64,000 nt of DNA, taken from assembly GCA_029055345.1 (NCBI GenBank), contig JAIDDJ010000038.1, positions 29,786 to 93,785 of the forward strand, written 5' to 3'. The stretch is from Muribaculaceae bacterium. GTDB taxonomy: Bacteria; Bacteroidota; Bacteroidia; Bacteroidales; Muribaculaceae. Numbering within the stretch: position 1 is the first letter of the stretch; each line of letters begins with the position of its first letter. The translations under genes and the position numbers were made by a program. Below, in pieces: positions 57,801 through 64,000 of the stretch. The notes under the pieces were generated by a model. The model was not told the origin of the DNA. It did no database searches and saw only the letters and a program-made list of their open reading frames with translations.

Positions 57801-58229
57801 GGCAAGAAACTCACTGAAACCGTGACTCTTTCCAATGTCCATCCTGATGTTGATGGGAAGCCATTATACAAATATACATTTAGCGAAGAAAACGACTTGG
57901 CGAATCCCCAGATCATTTTCAACAATAATTCGGGAGGACAGACTGCCGACCTCAAATTCATGGATAACGGTATCTATCGTCATGACATGAGTCAGGGCGC
58001 AGAGCCATTCGCTTTCTTTACCACGGGCGTTTCATCCATAAAGTCAAATCCGGGGATCAAGGTTTATCTTGAGAATGGAAAACTTGTGATTGATGCCGAT
58101 AATTCTTGTGTAATTCCTGCCGCTCGCCTTGACGGAACGGTTCACCAGCTGACCCTCAAAGAAGGGCTTAATTACTTCGAACTTCCCAAGGGCTTCTATA
58201 TAATTGCTGGCAAGAAAGTGATTATCTAA
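54804..58229 (+). CDS. Secreted GH13 alpha-amylase 2 with two starch-binding modules, T9SS cargo
   Basis: A 1141-residue paralogue of amylase 1. A signal peptide (about 1-22) is followed by a GH13 domain with nucleophile D280 (GVDAFRIDTSGH), acid/base E320 (MFGEVC) and D452 (YVDSHD). After an Ig-like domain (PIVKFNPAGGSF) come two CBM26-like modules (TIFVTGKDGADISG with GAWPGAV, and TVYFLNSGNWND with SGAWPGK). Between them is a chitobiase-C-terminus-like beta domain (MVSANPASGTSF, DIFYTVNGSQA). The T9SS-like tail ends GFYIIAGKKVII. Compared with amylase 1 it has gained one binding module and a spacer, so it may prefer granular or longer substrates. Confidence 0.9.
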   Translation: MKKLKGIVAALLLAATASSAHAETFIGGRTDFRDETIYFAMTTRFYDGDPSNNVCSWDKQDVQKSKNDPDWRGDFKGLIDKLDYIKALGFTAIWITPIVQNASGEDYHGYHAMDFKNVDLRLESRKDWGASEDVRFDSLINKAHKKGLKIVLDIVLQHTGNFGEVNLNPLFTRDQNIKSQANVAASLIPNPDRFSADYFEQDGTAQYAERWKYFKNPQYEPHNYYHHYGTGWNWDLPNRWWGQIAGDCVDLNTENDHVAQYIVDCYGEFIKMGVDAFRIDTSGHISPLTFNKQFIPQFHAIAEEYKHKRLNECPFYMFGEVCQRFQGSVVYRDIPNLSSYFYTWKSSQALLNQFNGDPSWWDAQVLPEGHDTPVGPMAVCEQDTQDKPRSNNAWLQNSRWHEPDYSQASGFNVIDFPLHYSFSNVGNIIGLTRMDNYYNDATYNVVYVDSHDYCPGPNDGTRFNGGTQQWAENLSFMFTFRGIPCIYYGSEVEFKKGLPIDVGGESNKTPRSQSGRAYFGTYLEGSVEASDFGKYTASGNVAQTLNADLAQHIRRLNQIRAAVPALRKGQYTYDGCSANGGWAFKRGYKNESYACVAVNGGATFSNLPAGTYTEIVTGKKYNVAEGGSLTLEASKTKGQLRVAVRNWNGPTDIVGEDGKFIYANSPVAHGGSVEFEDPGTPHYYTSEDAPERPIVKFNPAGGSFKTETLTVTATLSESATSGWFQINGGSKFNLTSGQSKDFTIGEGMGFGETVSVSWSASDGSLEMNGKVTYKKVDPNAVTTIFVTGKDGADISGTHLYAWKGETKLNGAWPGAVMTDKVTVDNREFFTCTLDTSDKVNIIFSKNGQTGNIEGVEGNAYFEYDGSTNATRIEVNEGPQPPMVSANPASGTSFTESLKVVLTASPSADIFYTVNGSQANASSTKYSGPITITETTTINTYTKNDAGEKRQSFTYTKVPYIEPSNDHTVYFLNSGNWNDVYVYCWDNNHKESNSFSGAWPGKKLTETVTLSNVHPDVDGKPLYKYTFSEENDLANPQIIFNNNSGGQTADLKFMDNGIYRHDMSQGAEPFAFFTTGVSSIKSNPGIKVYLENGKLVIDADNSCVIPAARLDGTVHQLTLKEGLNYFELPKGFYIIAGKKVII

Positions 58230-58251
58230 GAACAAATTTTTTCTGGATATT

Positions 58252-58282
58252 TGCGCGGAGGTTTCGGTCTCCGCGCATTTTT
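58252..58282 (+). terminator. Terminator after amylase 2
   Basis: A perfect 9-bp GC-rich stem (58252-58260 with 58269-58277) and an 8-nt loop, followed directly by five T's. Confidence 0.9.
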
Positions 58283-58333
58283 ATTCAGAATTTTAGGTCC
58301 GATTTCTTACATTTTAAATACCTTATAAAAATT

Positions 58334-58347
58334 ATGTTTTGAAACAT
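58334..58347 (+). promoter_or_regulatory. Candidate operator upstream of amylase 3
   Basis: ATGTTTTGAAACAT lies inside a longer 20-base palindrome (58331-58350, 9-bp arms). It is well separated from the terminator upstream, so it is not a terminator part. The centre is 20.5 bases before the -7 element, overlapping the -33 region. Confidence 0.5.
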
Positions 58348-58360
58348 AATGGTTTTTTAT

Positions 58361-58368
58361 TAACTTTG
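58361..58368 (+). promoter_or_regulatory. Promoter -7 element of amylase 3
   Basis: TAACTTTG, exact TAnnTTTG, 42 bases before the ATG at 58411. It lies downstream of an in-frame ATG at 58339, which therefore cannot be the start. Confidence 0.75.
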
Positions 58369-58410
58369 CATTTAATACCTTATCAGACTAATTTTAACTA
58401 TAACTATATC

Positions 58411-60240
58411 ATGAAGATTCTTCGTTCTTTAGGCGTTGCTGCCGTTTTGCTTGCATCAGCGTCGCAGGCTTTCCCCGTTGGTTGGCCCGCAAATTATCAG
58501 GGAGTAATGCTCCAGGGTTTCTATTGGGATTCTTACACCGATTCCAAATGGACTAACCTTGAATCGCAGGCCGATGAGCTTTCTCAATATTTCAAGCTCA
58601 TTTGGATTCCAAACTCAGGAAAATGCGGAGGCGCCAACAATATGGGGTATATGCCACAATATTGGTTCACCAATCATAATTCGTCATTCGGTACTGAGGC
58701 TCAGCTCCTTTCGATGATTTCTACCTATAAGGCAAAAGGAGTCGGTTTTATAGCTGACTGTGTAATCAATCACCGTAACGGAGTCACCAATTGGTATGAC
58801 TTTCCGGTAGAGCAATGGAATGGACAGACATGGAAGATCGGACTGGAAGGCATCTGCAGCAATGACGAGATGGCATACGCTTCAGGTCAGCCTAAACCCA
58901 CCGGCGCCCAGGATACCGGTGAAAATTTCGATGGCTGCCGTGACCTTGACCATACAAATGCAAACGTTCAGAATAATTGCAAGAATTACGTAAAATGCCT
59001 TAAGGAAAAATATGGCTATGTTGGTATGCGGTATGATATGGTCAAAGGTTACTCCGGTTACTATAACGGTATTTATAACTCATATGCCAACATCGATTAT
59101 TCCGTAGGTGAATATTGGGATGGCAGTTATGATGCTGTAAAAGCATGGATAGATGCAACCGGCAAGAAATCAGCCGCATTCGACTTCCCCTGCAAGTATT
59201 GCATCAACGAGGCATTCCATAACAACGATTTGACTAAGCTCGTTTGGAAGGCCAACGGCACTACCGATCAGCCAGCCGGTATGATCCATTTTGGCTATCA
59301 GCAATACGCCGTTACTTTCGTCGACAACCACGATACCTACCGCGATGGTTCGAAATTCAATGGAAATGTCGTAGCTGCTAATGCATTCATTCTTTTCAGC
59401 CCGGGAACTCCTTGCGTGTTCCTGCCTCATTACAAGGCGCACAAGGCTGAGATCCAGAAGCTTATCGACATCCGTAATGCTTGCGGTATCCACAATCAGT
59501 CTGCTGTGACTGTTCTCCGCACTTCCCGAGATTGTTATATGGCTGAAATCACCGGCACGAAAGGTAAGGCTGTGGTCAAGATTGGTCCCGCAATGGCCTC
59601 CCCATCCGGTTATTCCGACTCAGATATAAAGGCTGCCGGTAATGACTATTGCGTATGGACTAAAGTCGCAGTCAACGGTGGCGGTGGCGGCGGTGGCGGC
59701 AATACCGGGGGTGACATGCCCGATGCATTATATGTTATTGGAGAAACCAACAACCATACGTGGCACTATGCTACCGGCGACAAGATGGATAAGACCGACA
59801 ATGGCTTCTCTATTAACCTTAGTGTAACCGGAGCTCCAACTTCCCAGAATGGCTATTTCTCGTTTGCCAAGAGCCTTGCTGACAGTTGGGATAACTTGAA
59901 TGCATCCGGCAACCGGTTTGCACCTTCAATCGACACTCCACTTACTCCTAATGGTCCTGCTGCGTCTTTTGTTGAAGTACCATATGGCACCGATGCAAAA
60001 GCTTTCTATGCCCCCAAGGGTCAGTATAAGCTCGTAATCGACTGGCCGAACAAGACGGCTAAGCTCTTGTCGATAACCGGCATCGACAACCTTGTCCAGG
60101 ATTCAGATACCTCAATTACCGATACCGAGATCGCACCTTCTTATTATACACTTGATGGCCGTCCGGTGAATGCGCCTCTCGCGCCCGGTCTTTACATCGT
60201 GCGCACCGCTAATTCCACTCGTAAGATTATCGTGAAGTAA
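58411..60240 (+). CDS. Secreted GH13 alpha-amylase 3, T9SS cargo
   Basis: About 609 residues from the ATG at 58411 (MKILRSLGVAAVLLAS). A frame extension to 58339 would start upstream of the promoter and is rejected. After the signal peptide the GH13 barrel is compact and of a different subfamily from amylases 1 and 2. Motifs are DCVINHR, GMRYDMVKGYS with nucleophile D209, VGEYWDG with E234, and VDNHDTYRDGS with D308. A glycine linker (eight Gly near 427-434) leads to a beta domain (ALYVIGETNNHTWHYATGD) that may bind starch, then a T9SS-type tail (YYTLDGRPVNAPLAPGLYIV, ending RKIIVK). Confidence 0.9.
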   Translation: MKILRSLGVAAVLLASASQAFPVGWPANYQGVMLQGFYWDSYTDSKWTNLESQADELSQYFKLIWIPNSGKCGGANNMGYMPQYWFTNHNSSFGTEAQLLSMISTYKAKGVGFIADCVINHRNGVTNWYDFPVEQWNGQTWKIGLEGICSNDEMAYASGQPKPTGAQDTGENFDGCRDLDHTNANVQNNCKNYVKCLKEKYGYVGMRYDMVKGYSGYYNGIYNSYANIDYSVGEYWDGSYDAVKAWIDATGKKSAAFDFPCKYCINEAFHNNDLTKLVWKANGTTDQPAGMIHFGYQQYAVTFVDNHDTYRDGSKFNGNVVAANAFILFSPGTPCVFLPHYKAHKAEIQKLIDIRNACGIHNQSAVTVLRTSRDCYMAEITGTKGKAVVKIGPAMASPSGYSDSDIKAAGNDYCVWTKVAVNGGGGGGGGNTGGDMPDALYVIGETNNHTWHYATGDKMDKTDNGFSINLSVTGAPTSQNGYFSFAKSLADSWDNLNASGNRFAPSIDTPLTPNGPAASFVEVPYGTDAKAFYAPKGQYKLVIDWPNKTAKLLSITGIDNLVQDSDTSITDTEIAPSYYTLDGRPVNAPLAPGLYIVRTANSTRKIIVK

Positions 60241-60292
60241 TTCCCGGCATTTCTCTTTTGAAAGGGAATCCTACATAAGTCAAAATTCTAAT

Positions 60293-60343
60293 AATAAGGG
60301 TCCGCCAATTCAATCGAATACGGACCCTTATTGCATATTTTTA
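60293..60343 (+). terminator. Bidirectional terminator between amylase 3 and the helicase-nuclease gene
   Basis: A perfect 12-bp stem (60293-60304 with 60321-60332) and a 16-nt loop lie between converging genes. T-rich DNA follows on the plus strand (60337-60342). Confidence 0.75.
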
Positions 60344-60363
60344 GGATTCATTGCAAAGCTCGA

Positions 60364-63300
60364 TTACACAGGCACTATGACACGTTCGTTGACATACCAT
60401 AGATAACCCGATACGCTCTTGAATTGCCCGGTTTCCTTCAGCAGCCTTACATAGCGCTCAATTTGCCTGCGATGCTTATTATCGTTAGGAATTTTGCCGA
60501 ATTTATAATCAACCACTACGGCAGATCCGTCAGGATAGATAAGTAGACGGTCGGGTCGCCTGGTCACAAATCCTCTTTTCAATACCGGTCTCTCATTCAT
60601 CACCCGTGCCGAGCCATCAAACCAGCGGGTCACCTCCGGCCGCGATAATGCCTCAGCAAGTTCTTCCTCTATTGTCCTGGCAAGCGCATCGGGAAGAATA
60701 CCCTGCAGCTGGAGATGGCGTATGGCATGCGGCAAGTCATCCGCTGTTTTAATATATTCGAGAACAGCATGTTTTAATGTGCCTTCATCCCTGATATCCA
60801 GTTGAAATTCTTCTTCACTTTCATCTTCATTGCCTGCTAAAGCCGATGCCTCTTCCGCTCTGTATTTGAGAAATGAAGGACTCTTCACCGAATTGTACCT
60901 GCTCAACGGAATCAATATATGCGATGCCTTGCGATCTTTCCCAATCTCCTCGGCAGGCCTACCAACAGTTGCAATGAACGGCTCCTTTTTTTCTATGTTC
61001 ACTTCATTGGCCGGAAGTTCCAGAATCCCTTTCGATGTTTCGGGAGTCGAATCCGGCGATTTGCAAGTTGCAAGTTGCTGTATAAAATCCGTGAGATATC
61101 GCCCCATGCCATATTCTTTTTTCTTCGAATACATCTCGGAGAAAATATACATTTCTTTCTTGGCTCTTGTGAACGCCACATAAGCTGCATTCAGATTATC
61201 CATGGATACCTGATCATAATATGTTTCGAGTAAATCCGCATGGGTTGTATCCTCCAGCTCTGAAGTGGTTTCCACCGGAATATATGGTGGCAGTGGAATT
61301 TCCGGATGCGATATTACCTCCGGGTGTACCCATCGCCATTCTGAATGCGAGCTGCTCCCATCCCCGAAATTCCAGTTGCTGAAGGGAAGAATCACGCATT
61401 CGTATTGTAGGCCTTTCGCCTTATGGACAGTTATCACCTGCACTGAATCCGAATCTTCAGGCGAGGCTATAGATGCCGAGCGACTCCGCCTTTCCCACCA
61501 TTTCATGAAAGAACCGATATCCGTCGGATGGTTTTCACAATATTCCAGCACAAGGTCTTGGAAAGCTGCGATATACACGGCGTCTGATTCCCGCAATTCA
61601 TCTGTAAGGAATGTGGCGCTTACGGCTTCTACCACTCCGGGGATTGCAAAAGATTGCAGTTCAGACAGCAACTCTGACAATGCATTGAAGTTCGCTCCGC
61701 TTTCTATGTAAGCATCAAGAAGCCGGGCATTGTCGAGCCCCGGATGATTCAATGAGAAATATTTGAAGTCAGATGCCAACTCGTGCCAGTTCCCCACTCC
61801 TTTCTTGCGTCTGTCTTCTCCGCTTCTTATCTCCGGATTTGAACCGCGAGCCATATTGGAAAGCACCCCGGTTATGATTTTTACGGCCTTTGACGATGCT
61901 ACTTTTAAGGATTGTTCACTGACAAACCTTATCGGCTCGTCTGAATTTTCCGGTTCCGCGTTGGAACCCGTTATAGCCTCAATCACCATCTCTCCCTCGG
62001 TATGCCGGGAGACAAGAACGGCAATCTCGCTCTGGCGGTAGCCTCTTTTCATTAGTCTCCTTATGAGTCCCGGGATAGCTGACACGCCGGCGTCATCCTT
62101 TTTATCATCAGGACACACTATTTCAATAAATCCCGCTTCGGCTCTCTTGTTAGGAAGCTGCATAACGTTATTATATAACTTCCTGTAAGAAATTCTTTTG
62201 CCGGCTTCTTCTGCCCCTCTCTCCTTGTCGAGCGTCTCCACAAGATATCGGAAAAATGAATTGTTGAACTGCACAATTCTCAAATCTGACCTGTAATTTG
62301 TGTTTTCTGATGGATCATCCCCCTTCTCTTGGACCCTTGTCCCGAAAGTCTCGGGCACTTCTGTGGTTATCAGCGATGGGTCGGCATTACGAAACCTGTA
62401 TATACTCTGCTTCGCATCTCCAATTATCAGGTTGCCGTTGCCACGACTCAAACTTTCCCTTAGAAGCGGACTCAAGTTGTGCCATTGCATTCTGGATGTG
62501 TCCTGAAATTCATCTATTAGAAAATGATTCAGACGTGTTCCAAGCCGTTCGTAGATAAACGGAGTGTCATTATCACCGATCACGTTCCTTAGAATCATGG
62601 ATGTTTCTGCCAGTTCCACAGCGTTGTTTTCGTCAAGATATTCCTGACGTTTTCGGCTTACTATGCTGAAAAGGGCATAATAGGGGAGTCGTGAGGCATA
62701 GAGCATCCAGTGACGGAATTCTTTAGTGCCGGTGATTGCGGTCCATTCGGCAACCGCACTCTGCACATCTTCGAGTTGCTGCTCTGTTTCCCACGAGTCC
62801 GACGGATTGTCGGCTGACCACATTTTCCAGCTTTTCCTTTCCAGAATTGCGGAGTTGAATTCCGGAAATTTTGAATAGCTTAGAGGGGTGCTCCATTTTA
62901 ATTTCACAGTCCCGTCCTGGCCTGAAAGTCTTCGGTAATAGAGGGGGATTTTCCCTAAATCACTTCTTGATGAGGATTCAAGGATATCAATCGGTAGAGA
63001 GGAATAAGCCTCTTTAACTTTTCTCCTCATTCTCTTGAATGCCTCTTTAGCCGGAGTTTCATATTTCTTCTGGAGAGTCTTGTATAAATCCACCAGATCA
63101 TCACCATGCTTCGCGAAATAATCCTCGAGGTCCTCGCGGATGTACTTATATTCCTCATTCTCCATCTTTTTGACGGAGTCGATGAATTCTTTATAAGGAT
63201 TTTCCGTGTTATAGCCCCGGCTCGAGCCGGCGTTGCGTGTGAAAATATTCCAGCTCCGGCCCTCTGTCCGGTCCATCAGTGTCCGAATCCAGAACTTCGT

Positions 63301-63852
63301 GTTGGAGTCCTTATCATTCGAATCTATCTCCTCAAGCGTAGCGTCAACCCCCAGTTGAGACAGAAATTCCGTGTCAAGCTCCACCTGATAACTGTCGTTG
63401 AGATCCGACTCGTATGCGAAAGTACGCAGAACAGTCTGAAAGAAGGAATCAATGGTCGATACGTTGAAATCAGAATAATTCTCAAGCAATATGGAGAGCC
63501 CGATGCCGCTAATTCTTGCTATTTCTTCAATGCTTACTCCGAGCTCCTCACTGAAGTCTTTCATATAATCGGGCAGAACTTCTTTTATTTGGCCGTCTTC
63601 AGTTATAATACGCTTCGTCCTTATTGTGGCCAAATCATTTAATGCGCCTACAATTCTAAGCTGCATTTCGTTGGTCGCCTTGTTGGTAAATGTGACGGCA
63701 AGGATATGGCGCGCCGAATCAGCAAGCTCCGCCTCTGTCCGGAGACGCGCCTGCCCACCCTCCGGCTGAATGGTCAGATAATACCATATATATTTCTTGG
63801 CCAGCGTATAGGTCTTGCCCGACCCCGCCGATGCCCTGTATAATTCAAGCAT
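60364..63852 (-). CDS. UvrD-type helicase with C-terminal nuclease, AddA/RecB-like
   Basis: A 1162-residue protein that would unwind and resect DNA ends for recombinational repair. Superfamily 1A motifs are visible: Walker A in YRASAGSGKTYTLAKKY (about 5-21), ILAVTFTNKATNEMQLR (motif Ia), LIDEFQDTSRMQW (Walker B/motif II), GDAKQSIYRFRNADP (motif III), VITVHKAKGLQYECVILP (motif V) and NLNAAYVAFTRAKKEM (motif VI). The C-terminal PD-(D/E)XK nuclease core is RRPDRLLIYPDGSAVVVDYKFG (Asp and DYK). The partner AddB-type subunit is not in the window; it may lie upstream beyond the edge. Confidence 0.88.
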   Translation of the reverse strand: MLELYRASAGSGKTYTLAKKYIWYYLTIQPEGGQARLRTEAELADSARHILAVTFTNKATNEMQLRIVGALNDLATIRTKRIITEDGQIKEVLPDYMKDFSEELGVSIEEIARISGIGLSILLENYSDFNVSTIDSFFQTVLRTFAYESDLNDSYQVELDTEFLSQLGVDATLEEIDSNDKDSNTKFWIRTLMDRTEGRSWNIFTRNAGSSRGYNTENPYKEFIDSVKKMENEEYKYIREDLEDYFAKHGDDLVDLYKTLQKKYETPAKEAFKRMRRKVKEAYSSLPIDILESSSRSDLGKIPLYYRRLSGQDGTVKLKWSTPLSYSKFPEFNSAILERKSWKMWSADNPSDSWETEQQLEDVQSAVAEWTAITGTKEFRHWMLYASRLPYYALFSIVSRKRQEYLDENNAVELAETSMILRNVIGDNDTPFIYERLGTRLNHFLIDEFQDTSRMQWHNLSPLLRESLSRGNGNLIIGDAKQSIYRFRNADPSLITTEVPETFGTRVQEKGDDPSENTNYRSDLRIVQFNNSFFRYLVETLDKERGAEEAGKRISYRKLYNNVMQLPNKRAEAGFIEIVCPDDKKDDAGVSAIPGLIRRLMKRGYRQSEIAVLVSRHTEGEMVIEAITGSNAEPENSDEPIRFVSEQSLKVASSKAVKIITGVLSNMARGSNPEIRSGEDRRKKGVGNWHELASDFKYFSLNHPGLDNARLLDAYIESGANFNALSELLSELQSFAIPGVVEAVSATFLTDELRESDAVYIAAFQDLVLEYCENHPTDIGSFMKWWERRSRSASIASPEDSDSVQVITVHKAKGLQYECVILPFSNWNFGDGSSSHSEWRWVHPEVISHPEIPLPPYIPVETTSELEDTTHADLLETYYDQVSMDNLNAAYVAFTRAKKEMYIFSEMYSKKKEYGMGRYLTDFIQQLATCKSPDSTPETSKGILELPANEVNIEKKEPFIATVGRPAEEIGKDRKASHILIPLSRYNSVKSPSFLKYRAEEASALAGNEDESEEEFQLDIRDEGTLKHAVLEYIKTADDLPHAIRHLQLQGILPDALARTIEEELAEALSRPEVTRWFDGSARVMNERPVLKRGFVTRRPDRLLIYPDGSAVVVDYKFGKIPNDNKHRRQIERYVRLLKETGQFKSVSGYLWYVNERVIVPV

Positions 63853-64000
63853 ATTCCGGCAAGTCTTTTTGGTAATGAGTTTCTGTTTCTGAGATTGTCT
63901 CTTTGGGATGCAGGGTAGTCCTCTTTAGACCTCATTCAATAAAATCTGTTAATACCAGAGTCGCAGATGTGCCTCGGATATCGCTTTGCAGATTCAGGAG

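Noticed and set aside
58339..58410. N-terminal extension of amylase 3
   Set aside because: It begins upstream of the exact promoter element at 58361-58368, and the signal peptide starts at 58411.
63932..64000. C-terminal end of an upstream minus-strand gene (23 codons open to the edge, stop at 63932-63934)
   Set aside because: Too short to identify; a second frame is also open for about 20 codons. An AddB-type gene would be expected here, but nothing visible proves it.

Overview
The window reads as chromosomal DNA from a gut-type Bacteroidales, probably a Muribaculaceae/Porphyromonas-like lineage. The evidence is Bacteroidetes-type promoters (TAnnTTTG close to -7) in front of many genes, PorU/PorV of the type IX secretion system (T9SS), a fimbrillin locus, BspA-like leucine-rich surface proteins, an AAA-ATPase_like/PD-(D/E)XK protein, and T9SS-type C-terminal tails on secreted amylases. 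The family assignment is inference; no rRNA or tRNA gene was found to support it.

Layout. 1-6.3 kb: the 5' part of aspS, an LptF/LptG-type permease, then pta-ackA-lgt reading rightward (acetate/ATP formation plus lipoprotein maturation) and ending in a strong terminator. 6.5-20 kb: an accessory block in one direction. It starts with a promoter and a ~310-nt structured RNA whose 5' stem and 3' terminator compete for the same bases. A small AT-rich membrane protein follows, then a 2141-aa BspA-like surface protein and a 2005-aa protein with 19 Ig-like (Big_2) repeats. No second promoter was recognised inside the block. 20-25.3 kb: an AAA/nuclease gene and a leftward fimbrial cassette (OmpA/DUF3575-like, DUF5119-like, fimbrillin-like lipoprotein).

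25.6-41.4 kb, all leftward: sufCDS without sufB, cvpA, ispF, porV, a PorU-like C25 protease, a degenerate FAH-family protein, porU, a GH25 lysozyme and a large membrane protein. 41.4-45.1 kb: a 195-bp palindromic element, two tandem paralogous polytopic membrane proteins of unknown function, and a small lipoprotein with a C-terminal membrane anchor that resembles phage unimolecular spanins. 45.5-51.5 kb: glutaminase, an MFS transporter, asparaginase, gltX and a DUF2461 gene. 51.7-60.2 kb: three GH13 alpha-amylases, each with its own promoter and a shared palindromic motif upstream. 60.4-63.9 kb: an AddA/RecB-like helicase-nuclease.

How the parts fit: PorU and PorV would process and anchor T9SS cargo, and five likely cargo proteins (BspA-like, Big_2 protein, three amylases) lie in the same window. 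Starch would be attacked at the surface and fermented partly through Pta-AckA; glutaminase and asparaginase release ammonia from amide amino acids. The least explained items are the RNA switch-like leader with its membrane protein, the PorU/FAH-like/PorU arrangement, the palindrome shared by the amylase genes, and the spanin-like gene.
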